Positions 7,819-17,231 of a stretch of 64,000 nucleotides of DNA are shown piece by piece. This stretch comes from Pararhodobacter oceanensis (GTDB lineage Bacteria > Pseudomonadota > Alphaproteobacteria > Rhodobacterales > Rhodobacteraceae). The first letter of the stretch is position 1, and each line of letters starts with the position of its first letter. The stretch lies in NCBI RefSeq assembly GCF_003076755.1, contig NZ_QDKM01000001.1, positions 620,001 to 684,000 on the forward strand, read 5' to 3'. The notes beneath the pieces were generated by a model, which was not told the DNA's origin, made no database searches, and saw only the letters and a program-made list of their open reading frames with translations. The position numbers and the translations under genes are program-made.

Positions 7819-8634
7819 ATGATGAGCGGCTCTGAACTCAGCCAAGGCGCGGTGCCAAACAAAGCCGCCCTGATCACCGGCGCGGGGCGGCGTTTGGGCC
7901 GCGCGATGGCGCTCTATCTGGCCGGGCGCGGCTATGATGTGGCGCTGCATTACGCCGCCAGCGCCGATGAGGCCGAGGAGACCGCGCAAGAGGCCCGCGC
8001 GCTGGGCGTGCGCGCCGTCACCCTACAGGCCGACCTGCTGGACGAGGCCGCGACCGCGGCGCTGATCCCCGCCGCCACGCAGGCGCTGGGACCGCTGACG
8101 GTGCTGGTCAACAACGCCTCGATCTTTGACTATGACACGATCCACAGCGCCACATTGGACAGTTGGAACCGTCATATCGGCTCGAACCTGCGCGCGCCCT
8201 TCGTGCTGACCCAAGGGTTCGCCGCGCAGGCCCCCGAGGCAGGCACCGACGCCGCAGGCGAGCCCATCGCCACATCGCTGGTGATCAATATGATCGACCA
8301 GAGGGTGCGCAAGCTGACACCCGAATTCATGACCTATACGATCGCCAAAATGGGACTCTGGGCGATGACCCAGACCACCGCACAGGCGCTGGCACCGCAG
8401 ATCAGGGTCAATGCCATCGGCCCCGGCCCGACCCTGCAGGGCGCGCGCCAGAGCGACAATCATTTCGCGCGCCAACGCCAGCACACGGTGCTGGGACGCG
8501 GCTCGAACCCCGAGGATATCACCGCCGCACTGGGCTATTTCCTCGATGCGCCCGCGGTCACCGGGCAATTGCTCTGCGTCGATGGCGGGCAACATCTGGC
8601 CTGGCAGACCCCCGACATCTTGGGTGTCGAATAA
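7819..8634 (+). CDS. SDR family oxidoreductase, pteridine-reductase-like
   Basis: 271 residues. The classical short-chain dehydrogenase layout is present: TGAGRRLGRAMA nucleotide-binding loop (about residues 20-31; the Arg pair suggests NADPH), LVNNASIFDYD, and a catalytic YTIAK near residue 173. The GAGRRLG form and the insert before the catalytic region resemble bacterial pteridine reductases (FolM/PTR1 type). Sixteen bases separate it from the antiporter stop, so it may be the last gene of that operon. The start at 7819 has a GGAGGG upstream. Substrate is not determined. Confidence 0.83.
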   Translation: MMSGSELSQGAVPNKAALITGAGRRLGRAMALYLAGRGYDVALHYAASADEAEETAQEARALGVRAVTLQADLLDEAATAALIPAATQALGPLTVLVNNASIFDYDTIHSATLDSWNRHIGSNLRAPFVLTQGFAAQAPEAGTDAAGEPIATSLVINMIDQRVRKLTPEFMTYTIAKMGLWAMTQTTAQALAPQIRVNAIGPGPTLQGARQSDNHFARQRQHTVLGRGSNPEDITAALGYFLDAPAVTGQLLCVDGGQHLAWQTPDILGVE

Positions 8635-8703
8635 GCCAGCCTTGCCAACAGACATGGGTTTGTCCACCGGCGGCAAAAGCGTCACATTCCTGTTACAAAA
8701 TCC

Positions 8704-8718
8704 CATTGATTATCAATG
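8704..8718. promoter_or_regulatory. 15-bp perfect palindrome, candidate operator
   Basis: CATTGATTATCAATG is a 7-1-7 perfect palindrome in the AT-rich region upstream of uvrC. The geometry resembles sites of dimeric Fur/Crp-type regulators, but the bases do not match any consensus I can name; the FNR site TTGAT-N4-ATCAA has a longer spacer. Confidence 0.45.
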
Positions 8719-8847
8719 TGTTGCGTCACGCCTGTTTTTTACTTCAACAATATCAACACGTTACAAAACTGCCTAAATTTTGAGCAGAACAGCGAAACAG
8801 GCCGATTACATGGGATTTTCGATCTTACCCATCCCCTCTCCACAGGG

Positions 8848-8856
8848 TTATCCACA
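8848..8856 (+). promoter_or_regulatory. DnaA box (perfect consensus)
   Basis: TTATCCACA matches the DnaA-binding consensus exactly and is preceded 12 bp upstream by the related TCTCCACA. A single strong box could mean DnaA regulation of the nearby gene; chance occurrence cannot be excluded. Confidence 0.4.
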
Positions 8857-8914
8857 AGTTCCGTGGAAAGCTTTGCCCTTGATCTTGTTCCCGCTAGGGT
8901 GCAGCCCCAGTTAA

Positions 8915-8947
8915 GAATCACCGCCCCGCCTGTAAATCAGGTGATTC
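8915..8947. other. 8-bp inverted repeat upstream of uvrC
   Basis: GAATCACC (8915-8922) and GGTGATTC (8940-8947) are exact inverted copies separated by 17 bases. If transcription starts upstream, this would fold as a leader hairpin about 100 bases before the GTG start of uvrC; it could equally be a protein-binding site. Confidence 0.4.
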
Positions 8948-9043
8948 CCGCCGCGGTTGTCGCGCGCCCCTGCCACTCTTCCGGCTCTCGCCTGTCCTCC
9001 AACCCCGCCAGTCCTCCAGAATAAGCAGCCCCAAAGACGCCCC

Positions 9044-11008
9044 GTGACCGAAAACCCCAGTGACCAGACCCCAGAGGCGCCCCTGCCCGATGCCGCAACC
9101 GATGACGCAACCGGCGCCCCAACCGATGCCGCATCCGGCGTCAAAGCCGATCAGCCCGAGCGGTTGACCGGTGAAAAGCTGATTGCCTCCTATGTGCGCC
9201 AGCTCGACGGCTCGCCCGGGGTCTACCGTATGCTCGATGACGAGGCGCGGGTGCTCTATGTCGGCAAGGCGCGGGATCTGCGCGCACGGGTGTCGAATTA
9301 CGCGCGGATGACCGGCCATACCGCGCGCATCGCACGGATGATCTCGGAAACGCGGTCGATGATGTTTCTGACCACCCGCACCGAGACCGAAGCACTGCTG
9401 CTCGAGCAAAATCTGATCAAACAGCTCAAGCCGGTCTACAACGTGCTGCTGCGCGACGACAAAAGTTTCCCCAATATCCTGATTGCCAAAAATCATGCCT
9501 TTCCACAGATCCGCAAGCATCGTGGTAAACGCAGCACAAAAGGCAGCTATTTCGGGCCCTTCGCCAGCACAGGTGCGGTGAATCGCACGCTCAACCAGTT
9601 GCAAAAAGTGTTCCTTTTGCGATCTTGCACCGATACCGCCTATGCCAATCGCACGCGGCCCTGCCTGCTGTATCAGATCAAACGCTGCGCCGCGCCCTGC
9701 GTCGGGCTGATCAGCCCTGAGGATTACGCCGGTCTCGTCGCCGATGCCGAACGCTTTCTTTCGGGCAAAACCAGCCATGTGCAGGCGCAGCTTGCCGACC
9801 AGATGCAAGAGGCCTCGGACGCGCTGGAATTCGAGCGCGCCGCCGCCCTGCGCGACCGTATCCGCGCGCTGACCACCGTGCAGCAGCAGCAGGGGATCAA
9901 CCCGCGCAGCGTCGATGAGGGCGATGTCATCGCCCTGCATCTGGAAAAGGGTCAGGCCTGTGTGCAGGTGTTCTTCATCCGCGGCCATCAAAGCTGGGGC
10001 AACCGCGATTTCTACCCGCGGACCGGCGCTGGCGCCGACGAGCCCGAAATCCTCGAGGCGTTTCTGGCGCAATTCTATGATGGCAAACCGCCGCCGAAAC
10101 AGATCCTGCTCTCGCATCCGGTGGAGAACGAGGATCTGCTGCGCGAACTCCTCTCGGCCCGCGCCGGTCGCAATGTGACCCTGCATGTGCCGCAGCGGGG
10201 CGAAAAGGCCGAACTGGTGGAAAACGCCCTGCGCAACGCCCGCGAATCGCTGGGCCGCAAGATGTCCGAAAGCGCCGCCCAGTCGCGCCTCCTTGCCGGG
10301 CTGGCCGAAGCCTTCGATCTTGAGGACTCGCCGCGCCGCGTCGAGGTCTATGACAACAGCCATATTCAGGGCGCCCACGCCATCGGCGCGATGATCGTCG
10401 CCGGCCCTGACGGGTTCATCAAAAACCAATACCGCAAGTTCACCATCAAAGGCGAAGCCGGCGCGCAGGGCGATGATTTCGGCATGATGCGCGAGGTGAT
10501 CACCCGCAGGTTCGAGCGCCTGCTCAAGGACGACCCGACCCGCGAGACCGAGGCCTGGCCCGACCTCTTGCTGATCGACGGCGGCGTCGGTCAGGTCTCG
10601 AGCGTGGCCGAGGCGCTGGCCGAACTGGGCATCGACGATGTGCCCTTTGTCGGCGTCGCCAAGGGTGTGGACCGCGATCTGGGCCGCGAGGAGTTCCACC
10701 GCCCCGGCCAGCGCCCCTTTGCCCTGCGCCACAATGATCCGGTGCTCTATTTCATCCAGCGCCTGCGCGACGAGGCCCACCGTTTCGCCATCGGCACCCA
10801 CCGCGCCGCCCGCGCCAAGGCCAGCACCCGCACGCCGCTGGACGAGATCCCCGGCGTCGGCGCCGCCCGCAAACGCGCGCTCTTGGCGCATTTCGGCTCG
10901 GCCAAAGCGGTCACCCGCGCCGGTCTCGCCGATCTGCAACTGGTGAACGGCATCTCCGACGGGATGGCGCGCACGATCTACGAGTTTTTCAACGCCGGAG
11001 ATGGTTAA
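9044..11008 (+). CDS. uvrC: Excinuclease ABC subunit C
   Basis: Nucleotide excision repair nuclease that makes both incisions around a lesion with UvrA and UvrB. Domains in order: an Ala/Asp/Thr-rich N-terminal tail of about 45 residues, GIY-YIG nuclease ([20 protein letters not shown], about 55-75), cysteine-containing region ([17 protein letters not shown]), UVR/UvrB-contact helix ([12 protein letters not shown]), RNase H-like endonuclease core ([17 protein letters not shown]) and C-terminal helix-hairpin-helix ([17 protein letters not shown]). The GTG at 9044 is the preferred start, giving 654 residues; a TTG at 8957 in the same frame is possible and neither has a strong ribosome-binding site. 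pgsA follows after 115 bp. Confidence 0.93.
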   Translation: MTENPSDQTPEAPLPDAATDDATGAPTDAASGVKADQPERLTGEKLIASYVRQLDGSPGVYRMLDDEARVLYVGKARDLRARVSNYARMTGHTARIARMISETRSMMFLTTRTETEALLLEQNLIKQLKPVYNVLLRDDKSFPNILIAKNHAFPQIRKHRGKRSTKGSYFGPFASTGAVNRTLNQLQKVFLLRSCTDTAYANRTRPCLLYQIKRCAAPCVGLISPEDYAGLVADAERFLSGKTSHVQAQLADQMQEASDALEFERAAALRDRIRALTTVQQQQGINPRSVDEGDVIALHLEKGQACVQVFFIRGHQSWGNRDFYPRTGAGADEPEILEAFLAQFYDGKPPPKQILLSHPVENEDLLRELLSARAGRNVTLHVPQRGEKAELVENALRNARESLGRKMSESAAQSRLLAGLAEAFDLEDSPRRVEVYDNSHIQGAHAIGAMIVAGPDGFIKNQYRKFTIKGEAGAQGDDFGMMREVITRRFERLLKDDPTRETEAWPDLLLIDGGVGQVSSVAEALAELGIDDVPFVGVAKGVDRDLGREEFHRPGQRPFALRHNDPVLYFIQRLRDEAHRFAIGTHRAARAKASTRTPLDEIPGVGAARKRALLAHFGSAKAVTRAGLADLQLVNGISDGMARTIYEFFNAGDG

Positions 11009-11123
11009 TTAACCCCGATCCGCCCTGCCCCTGACCGCCCGCCCCTGCGGCAAACCGCGGCAGAGGCGAGCGCGGCGATAATCTCCCCTTCCCCCCGACA
11101 CCTCTTTGCCGCTACAAGGCGAT

Positions 11124-11792
11124 ATGCGCGCCACGATACCCAACACACTCACCATTTTGCGCCTCATAGCAGCCCCCGGCATTGCTGTGATGTTCCTCTA
11201 TTTCGCCCGTCCTTGGGCGGATTGGCTGGCGCTGATCCTGTTTCTAAGCGCGGCGATCACCGATTTCTTTGACGGCTATCTGGCGCGGCTCTGGCGACAG
11301 GAAAGCCGCATCGGCGCGATGCTCGACCCGATTGCCGATAAGGCGATGGTGGTGATCGCGCTATTGGTGATCACCGGCTATTCCGGCATGGACCCGTGGC
11401 TGATCCTGCCCGCGACGGTGATCCTGTTCCGCGAGGTGTTTGTCTCGGGCCTGCGCGAATACCTCGGCAACACCTCGAAACTGCTGGCGGTCACCAAACT
11501 GGCGAAATGGAAGACCACCGCGCAGATGACCGCGATCTCGGTGCTGTTTGCCGCCCTCGGGCTGGAATACGTCCGCGAGCAGGCCCTGATGCGCAACCGT
11601 GAGGTGATCCATGAGATGACCAACACCGGATTTGACGCCGAATTCAACATGTTATGGCTGTCCAACAACAGCGGAGAGGCGGTTTGGCTCTTGGGCCTCG
11701 CGCTGATCTGGATCGCCGCGCTGCTCACCGCGATCACCGGCTGGGATTATCTGAAAAAGAGCCTACCTTATCTCAAGGAGGCACGCGAATGA
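11124..11792 (+). CDS. pgsA: CDP-diacylglycerol-glycerol-3-phosphate 3-phosphatidyltransferase
   Basis: 222-residue inner-membrane enzyme that makes phosphatidylglycerol phosphate, the first step to phosphatidylglycerol and cardiolipin. The CDP-alcohol phosphotransferase signature D-G-x2-A-R-x8-G-x3-D-x3-D is seen as DGYLAR, then GAMLD and D in IADK (about residues 52-76). Several hydrophobic helices follow. The ATG at 11124 is chosen over a TTG 18 bases upstream. Its TGA overlaps the moaD ATG (ATGA), so moaD translation is probably coupled. Confidence 0.93.
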   Translation: MRATIPNTLTILRLIAAPGIAVMFLYFARPWADWLALILFLSAAITDFFDGYLARLWRQESRIGAMLDPIADKAMVVIALLVITGYSGMDPWLILPATVILFREVFVSGLREYLGNTSKLLAVTKLAKWKTTAQMTAISVLFAALGLEYVREQALMRNREVIHEMTNTGFDAEFNMLWLSNNSGEAVWLLGLALIWIAALLTAITGWDYLKKSLPYLKEARE

Positions 11793-12040
11793 CACTGACC
11801 GTTCTATATTTCGCATGGCTTCGCGAACGTATCGGCGAGCCACGCGACACCATCACCACCGAGGCCGCAACCGTCGCCGATCTTGTCGCGGAACTGCGCA
11901 CCCGTGAAGAGCGCTATGCGCTGGCCTTCTCGGATCTGGGCTCCATCCGCGTGGCGCTGGATCAGGAGCTTTCCGAATTCGACGCGCCGCTGGCGGGGGT
12001 CCGCGAGGTGGCATTCTTTCCGCCGATGACCGGAGGCTGA
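11789..12040 (+). CDS. moaD: Molybdopterin synthase small subunit
   Basis: 83-residue ubiquitin-fold sulfur carrier of molybdopterin synthase. It ends in the diagnostic Gly-Gly (FFPPMTGG), whose terminal glycine is thiocarboxylated to donate sulfur to precursor Z. The start overlaps the pgsA stop by 4 bases with AAGGAG eleven to sixteen bases upstream. moaE follows after 4 bases. With moaB at 2.1 kb this points to an active molybdoenzyme complement. Confidence 0.94.
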   Translation: MTLTVLYFAWLRERIGEPRDTITTEAATVADLVAELRTREERYALAFSDLGSIRVALDQELSEFDAPLAGVREVAFFPPMTGG

Positions 12041-12044
12041 CGCG

Positions 12045-12485
12045 ATGGCAATCAGGGTTCAGGAGGCGCCGTTTGACTACGGGGCCGAATGCAGTGCTTT
12101 TGCTGCCGGCACCGAGGGCGCGGGCGCCGTGGTCACCTTCTGCGGCATCGTGCGCGACAATGACGGCACGCTGCGCGGCATGGATATCGAGCATTATCCC
12201 GGCATGACCGAACGCGCATTGGCCGGGATCGAGGCCGAGGCGCGCAACCGCTGGCCGCTCAGCGACGCGCTGATCATCCACCGTTTCGGGCCGCTGGTGC
12301 CGAATGATATGATCATGATGGTCGCCACCGCCGCGCGCCACCGCGCCGACGCTTTTGCCGCCGCCGAATTCCTGATGGATTACCTCAAATCCCGCGCGCC
12401 CTTCTGGAAGAAAGAGCATAGCGCCGATGGCGCCGATTGGGTCGCCGCAAAAGACGAGGATGAAGCCGCGCTCACCCGCTGGTAA
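12045..12485 (+). CDS. moaE: Molybdopterin synthase catalytic subunit
   Basis: 146 residues, standard length. Partner of MoaD; binds precursor Z and receives sulfur to form the dithiolene. The GAVVTFCGIVRD segment, the conserved HRFGPLVPNDMIMMVATAA strand and the active-site KSRAPFWKKE lysines are intact. It is the last gene of the uvrC-pgsA-moaD-moaE run; no intrinsic terminator is obvious in the 150 bp before the convergent gene. Confidence 0.95.
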   Translation: MAIRVQEAPFDYGAECSAFAAGTEGAGAVVTFCGIVRDNDGTLRGMDIEHYPGMTERALAGIEAEARNRWPLSDALIIHRFGPLVPNDMIMMVATAARHRADAFAAAEFLMDYLKSRAPFWKKEHSADGADWVAAKDEDEAALTRW

Positions 12486-12635
12486 ACGCGCTCAGCCGCC
12501 GGACTTCCGCCGCACTCACCGTTGATCCGCAGGCACACCCTTCGCATCAACGGCAGGGCTACAGCCTCACGCTACCGCCATAAGCACAGTTTTCGTTGCA
12601 GATTCAGGCCCGACGCCACCCCATTCCGCCCGCCG

Positions 12636-13445
12636 TTACGGCGTTTTCCCCGCCCGTCGCCGCCGCTCTTCATAGCTGCCGAACTCCACCGGCAGCACGA
12701 ATTGCGCGGTCTCGCCGCTTTCGCGGTCGGTCACCGTGGTGCGCAGATTAAACGCCCCGCGCGCGCCGCTGACACGGTAGGTCAGGTGGAAAAATCCGTC
12801 GATCGGGCGGCTATAGCTGTCCAGTTGAATGCCGCCCATCGGGATCATCGCCTCGGTCATCTGCTGCCCGTCCAGCGAATCCAGCGTAAACGCGACGTCG
12901 AATTGCAGCCGGTTGATCCCCTCGGGCTGGGAACTCAGGCTAAACCCGTAAACCTCGACATAGGCATAGACCGATTCGCCGGGCATATAGAGATTGCTGC
13001 GCCGCGGCTCATAGACGCCGAAACCGGTCGCCGGTCCGGTGATCAACTGCGCGTTGGTCACGCCGAAACCGGTCTGCGCGGTGACGCTGTTCATAAAGCC
13101 CCGCGCCGCCGCAATCGCCTCGTCCGCACGGCCCTCGGCCAGCAGGGACTCGATCCGCGCCGCCCGCGCCGCAAGACTGTCGCCCGCCGCCGCCACAGGC
13201 GCTGCTACGGCCTCAGCGGATATTGCGGGTGCCGGTGCTGGAGCGGGTGCAGGTGCCGGAGCGGGTCGGCCCTCGGCGGGTGCCGGAGCGGGCGCCGGTG
13301 ACGGTCGCCCCTCACCCGGCGCATTTTCCGCCGGCCCGCCATGGCTATCCGCCGCGACCGGCAGCGCCATAGCGGCGGCCAAACTGGCGCAAAGCGCGAT
13401 CACTGCAGGCGAGGCACAGGCCCGCACAAAAGCCCGAAGTGTCAT
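12636..13445 (-). CDS. Exported protein with Pro/Ala repeat linker
   Basis: 269 residues. A signal peptide (about 1-32, ending VAADS) is followed by a low-complexity Pro-Ala-Glu-Gly linker (about 35-75) and a folded C-terminal region of about 180 residues containing YMPGESVYAYVEVYGF and GAFNLRTTVTDRESGE, which reads as beta-strand rich. This plan fits a periplasmic or surface protein. I do not recognise the domain; no catalytic motif is visible. Convergent with moaE. The next upstream gene on the same strand is the small coiled-coil membrane protein. Confidence 0.65.
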   Translation of the reverse strand: MTLRAFVRACASPAVIALCASLAAAMALPVAADSHGGPAENAPGEGRPSPAPAPAPAEGRPAPAPAPAPAPAPAISAEAVAAPVAAAGDSLAARAARIESLLAEGRADEAIAAARGFMNSVTAQTGFGVTNAQLITGPATGFGVYEPRRSNLYMPGESVYAYVEVYGFSLSSQPEGINRLQFDVAFTLDSLDGQQMTEAMIPMGGIQLDSYSRPIDGFFHLTYRVSGARGAFNLRTTVTDRESGETAQFVLPVEFGSYEERRRRAGKTP

Positions 13446-13595
13446 CGGAAATCCCTAATGCTGGTGGTTTGACGCAGAGTGCCCCTGCGCCCGGTCAAGG
13501 GCAAGACCTGCTCGCGGCGTTGTGTTATCGCGCCAGCGCTTCGTCAGCGCCCCCGCAACCAAACACCGCCGCTAAACACCACCGCCGAACGCCGC

Positions 13596-13925
13596 TCAGC
13601 CCTGCGCGCGCAGCCCGTCAATCTCGCTGCTGAGGATCTGGTTCTCATGCCGCGCATCGCGCAGCCCGTCCATCGCCGCCGCCAGTTCCGCCTGCAATTG
13701 CGCGGTCTCGCGGGTGACCTCTTCCTCGCGCTGGTGGATATAGGCAATCGCCTGATCGCGGGTTTCCTCGGCCTCATGCAGCGCCTGCGCCATCCGCTCC
13801 AACTCGCCCAGATCGGCCTGGGTGACGCGGGTAAACCGGTGCACCAGCCAGTTGACGAACCAGCCCAGCGCAAAGGCCGCAGTCAGCACGATCACGGTGA
13901 CAACGACGAATTCTGTGCGGTTCAT
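13596..13925 (-). CDS. Small membrane-anchored coiled-coil protein
   Basis: 109 residues: one N-terminal transmembrane helix (about 6-27) followed by a long amphipathic coiled coil rich in Glu, Ala and Gln (about 35-105) with heptad-like spacing. The plan recalls DUF1049/LapA-like or YhcB-like envelope scaffolds, but no specific family is recognised. It lies 67 bp downstream of the OmpA-family gene on the same strand and is probably co-transcribed with it. Confidence 0.65.
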   Translation of the reverse strand: MNRTEFVVVTVIVLTAAFALGWFVNWLVHRFTRVTQADLGELERMAQALHEAEETRDQAIAYIHQREEEVTRETAQLQAELAAAMDGLRDARHENQILSSEIDGLRAQG

Positions 13926-13992
13926 GCGGGCGCTCCGGGCTCAAACATAGTTAATATCTCGCTCTGGCGCAGCGCCAGTCGCGGCAGGTCTA

Positions 13993-16008
13993 TCATTCAC
14001 TTTCGGCAGCGTCATCACCTGACGTTTCGGCCTCCGCCGCCTCGTCGGCCCCCGCCTCGCCAGTCTCCGCCTCTTCCGGCACCTCCAGCCCCTCGGGGCG
14101 GGGGCGCGGGCGCGTGGTGTCGTCACCGGCTTCCGAGACCTCGAACTCCAGTTCCGCCTCCAGCGCCGGATCCAGCGGCTCGGGCTCGGCCTCGGGGCGG
14201 ATCAGGGTAAATTCAATGCGCCGGTTTTCCTCACGGCCCGCGGCGGTGCCATTGTCGGCAATCGGGAATTCCGCGCCATAGCCCCGCGCCACGAACGAGG
14301 CCACCAGCACCCGCCGCGTCATCAGCGCATTGACCACCGCCTCGGCGCGCGACTGGCTCAGCCGCTGGTTGGTCTGCGCGCGGCCCTGACTGTCGGTATG
14401 GCCGGCAACTTCAAAGGGCAGTTCGCCGCATTCGCGCAACTCCTCAGCAATCGCATCCAGCACCCGCCCCGAGGCGGCGTTGATGCTGATCGAGCCCGGA
14501 TCAAAGGTGATTTTCGACTCGCTCAGGATCGCCTGCACCCGCGCCTCGCAATTCTCCGGCGTCGGCGCCTGCGCCACCGGATCAAGCGCCTCGCTATATT
14601 CGACGTTAATGGTAAATTCAGTGTCCGCGCCCAGCCCCTCGACAATCACCTGCGTGACCTGTGTCTCGACATCGGGATTGCCCGAGACGCCGCTGACCTC
14701 GATCCGGTCGGCCAACACCAGAGCCGACCCATGGTGCAATTCCGCCACCGCCTCGATCGCGGTTAATACCCGCACCGACCAGCCCTGCGGCAGGTCCTCG
14801 GCGACGCGGATCGCCATATCCACCGATTGCGCCCCGAAACGTGCCTGCGCGAATGACCGCACCGCCTCGCGGATACGGGTGTTCGGCAAGCGTCCGGCCA
14901 GCGCGATCTGCCCGTCTTCCTCCAGCACCAGCGTGACCTCGGCGCGCCCGTCATCGCGGGTGCTATCCTCGGCCGGCGGGTCCAGCCGCCGCGCGCTTAA
15001 CACAAAGGCATCGGGCAGCGCGGTTTCCAACCGGCCCACGGCGCGGTCAAACAGGTTCGCGGCCACCGAATGCGGCACGATCAGCGCCACATCGCCATCC
15101 GAGATCGTCAGATTGCCCTCACCCAAGTTGGCCAGCGCGGCAATCGTTGCCGCCACCGCCTCGCCCCAGCGCGGCGAAGGCGTGCCCAGCGCCAAAGGAC
15201 AGGTGGCCGCGCGGGTCATCCCCGCCGCCTGCAGCGCATTGCGGATCTGCGCCTGCGCCTCTTCGGTATCGGCGGAACAGGCGCGCAACTGCCAGCGCCC
15301 GCCCGACAGATCCACGCGCAACAGAAACGGCGTCGCGACCGGGCGCGGCGGCGTCAGATCCAGCGTCAGCACCTGCCCGCGCGGCGCCATGCCGCGCAGC
15401 CGTGTTGCCAGCCGCTCGCCCGCCTCGGCGCTCTCGACCAACGCCTCGACCTCGATCCGTCCGGCGCTCACCGAGATCCGGCCAATGTCAAATAACGCCA
15501 GCCCGTTAACCGCGAAATCCACCGCCCGCTCCCAGCCCGCAGGCACCGCGTGATCGGCGGATTGCAGCATGTCGGCGATCTCGGAATCCGGCACAGCGGC
15601 TTGAAGTTCCTCGACAATCGGCATTTCGCCTTCTGCGCCCGGCACCAGCCCGATCACCGAGATATCGCTGCGGTCGCGCATCATCTCGATGCGGAACACC
15701 GGCGTCACCACCGCATTGCTGACCGGCACCTCGATACTGTCCGAGACCCGCGCCGCATCGACCACCGTGCCCGCCACCCGCAGCGCGCGGATACGGTCCG
15801 ATTCGGTCGGCGCGGTGCCGCTGAGCGCCGCTTGCAGCCCGTCGACCTCGACCTCGACCCATGGCAGGTCCGCCGCGTCAAAAGCCTGCGCCAGCGCCTG
15901 TGCCGAGCGCCGCTCCAGCCCCGCCGCCAGCAACAGCGCGACAATCAACGCAAGGGCGACGGCCAGCACAAAGGCGGCGATAGAAGCGATCAAGGGTTTG
16001 TTAGTCAT
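13993..16008 (-). CDS. BON-repeat and OmpA-domain envelope protein
   Basis: 671 residues. The N terminus has one transmembrane helix or uncleaved signal (about 8-28). The central 400 residues contain several BON-like alternating segments (for example VDGLQAALSGTAPTESDR and LPNTRIREAVRSFAQ). The OmpA C-terminal peptidoglycan-binding domain is at about 490-600, with GHTDSQGRAQTNQRLS and RAEAVVNAL. A Glu/Ala-rich acidic tail of about 55 residues ends the protein. It probably tethers the envelope to peptidoglycan. Arrhythmia-like protein names used for such genes in databases carry no functional meaning here. Confidence 0.82.
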   Translation of the reverse strand: MTNKPLIASIAAFVLAVALALIVALLLAAGLERRSAQALAQAFDAADLPWVEVEVDGLQAALSGTAPTESDRIRALRVAGTVVDAARVSDSIEVPVSNAVVTPVFRIEMMRDRSDISVIGLVPGAEGEMPIVEELQAAVPDSEIADMLQSADHAVPAGWERAVDFAVNGLALFDIGRISVSAGRIEVEALVESAEAGERLATRLRGMAPRGQVLTLDLTPPRPVATPFLLRVDLSGGRWQLRACSADTEEAQAQIRNALQAAGMTRAATCPLALGTPSPRWGEAVAATIAALANLGEGNLTISDGDVALIVPHSVAANLFDRAVGRLETALPDAFVLSARRLDPPAEDSTRDDGRAEVTLVLEEDGQIALAGRLPNTRIREAVRSFAQARFGAQSVDMAIRVAEDLPQGWSVRVLTAIEAVAELHHGSALVLADRIEVSGVSGNPDVETQVTQVIVEGLGADTEFTINVEYSEALDPVAQAPTPENCEARVQAILSESKITFDPGSISINAASGRVLDAIAEELRECGELPFEVAGHTDSQGRAQTNQRLSQSRAEAVVNALMTRRVLVASFVARGYGAEFPIADNGTAAGREENRRIEFTLIRPEAEPEPLDPALEAELEFEVSEAGDDTTRPRPRPEGLEVPEEAETGEAGADEAAEAETSGDDAAESE

Positions 16009-16112
16009 TGCCCATCCAAGCGGGGCCCATCCAAGGCGGTTTCACAGTCTCGCGCGGTCTCAGGCGCGGCGCGATCAGCCTTTGACCTAGACCCATGCGC
16101 CGCGCGATGCAA

Positions 16113-17219
16113 TCACACCAGAAGCGCAGCGGCGAAAATCAGCACAACGATCAGACCGGCATCACGGTTCGAGCGAAACAGCCGCAGGCAGACCGCGCTA
16201 TTGTCGATTTTCAGCAAGCCCAACTGCCAGTTGAGATGCGCGCCAAAAGCCCAGGCTCCGGCAAGGCTCAGCGAGAGTTTCAGCGGATCTGCCAGCGGCG
16301 TCAGCGCATAGATGATCGCCAGCGACATCAGCACCACCGAGGCCACCAGAAACCCGCGCAGCCAATACTCGGTGTTCTCGCCAAACAGCCGCGCGGTGGA
16401 TTTCACCCCGATCAGCGCGTCATCCTCGGCGTCCTGATGCGCATAGATCGTGTCGTAAAACAGCGTCCAGCAGATCCCCGCAATATAAAGGATCACCGCC
16501 GGCATCCCCAGACTGCCGGTCTGCGCGGTCCAGGCCAGCAAGGCGCCCCAGTTGAACGCCAGCCCTAAAAACACCTGCGGCCACCATGTGAACCGCTTGG
16601 CAAACGGGTAAATCGCCACCGGCACCAGCGCCAGAAAGCCCAAGGCAATCGCCGCGCCGTTCAGGGTTAGCAACAACAGGAAGGAGGCAAACATCTGGAA
16701 CCCCATCCAGATCAGCGCCTCGCGCACCGTCACCTGCCCCGCCACCAGCGGGCGGTTGCGGGTGCGCTCGACCTTGCCGTCGATATCGCGGTCGGAAATG
16801 TCATTCCATGTGCAGCCCGCGCCGCGCATCAACACCGCGCCCGCACCGCAGACCAGCATGATCCAGATCGTGGTCAAACCGCTCGACCCCGGCGTCGCCA
16901 GCGCCCCCAAGAGCGCCCCCCACCAGCAGGGCAGCAACAACAGCCAGGTGCCAATCGGTCGGTCAATCCGCGACAGCCGCAGATAGGGCTTCATGTCATC
17001 GGGGGCTTTGGTATCGACCCAACTGCCCTCGACCCGGTCGGCAATCGCGGTATCCGCCTCAGCTTGCGCCGCGTCGGCCTGACCCTCGACCTGCGCCTGA
17101 TCCGCGCCGGTCTCTGCCTGCAAACTCGAGCCTTCGCCCTCTTCGCCCATAGACGCCCCGACAGACGCTTGCGCCTCCGCGCCGCTTTCGGCATCTGGTG
17201 TTTGCTTCGTCCCGGTCAT
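16113..17219 (-). CDS. ubiA: 4-hydroxybenzoate polyprenyltransferase
   Basis: Integral membrane enzyme that attaches the polyprenyl chain to 4-hydroxybenzoate in ubiquinone synthesis. Both aspartate-rich motifs are present: NDISDRDIDGKVERTRNRPL (first) and YDTIYAHQDAEDD (second), with about eight to nine helices. From the ATG at 17219 the protein is 368 residues, including an Ala/Glu/Asp-rich extension of about 65 residues before the conserved SWVDTKAPDDMKPYLRL. A shorter start at 16994 would cut into that conserved part, so an upstream start is needed. The start codon lies only 12 bp from the divergent rsmE start. Confidence 0.93.
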   Translation of the reverse strand: MTGTKQTPDAESGAEAQASVGASMGEEGEGSSLQAETGADQAQVEGQADAAQAEADTAIADRVEGSWVDTKAPDDMKPYLRLSRIDRPIGTWLLLLPCWWGALLGALATPGSSGLTTIWIMLVCGAGAVLMRGAGCTWNDISDRDIDGKVERTRNRPLVAGQVTVREALIWMGFQMFASFLLLLTLNGAAIALGFLALVPVAIYPFAKRFTWWPQVFLGLAFNWGALLAWTAQTGSLGMPAVILYIAGICWTLFYDTIYAHQDAEDDALIGVKSTARLFGENTEYWLRGFLVASVVLMSLAIIYALTPLADPLKLSLSLAGAWAFGAHLNWQLGLLKIDNSAVCLRLFRSNRDAGLIVVLIFAAALLV

Positions 17220-17231
17220 AAAGTCGCATCC

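Larger units (their letters stand above)
8635..9043. other. AT-rich regulatory region upstream of uvrC
   Basis: About 400 bp that is much richer in A and T than its neighbours between 8690 and 8850. It contains a perfect 15-bp palindrome (8704-8718), a direct repeat GTTACAAAA at 8692-8700 and 8760-8768, a perfect DnaA box TTATCCACA at 8848-8856 with a second similar site TCTCCACA ending at 8844, and TTGTCCACC at 8660-8668. An 8-bp inverted repeat lies at 8915-8947. No gene is seen in it. Confidence 0.6.

Noticed and set aside
8635-9043. Chromosomal replication origin
   Set aside because: Only one perfect DnaA box and no dnaA, hemE or parAB gene nearby; kept only as a regulatory-region finding.
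8918-10939. 673-codon frame antisense to uvrC
   Set aside because: UvrC is unambiguous on the plus strand; the antisense product has no recognisable domain and arises from GC-rich codon bias.
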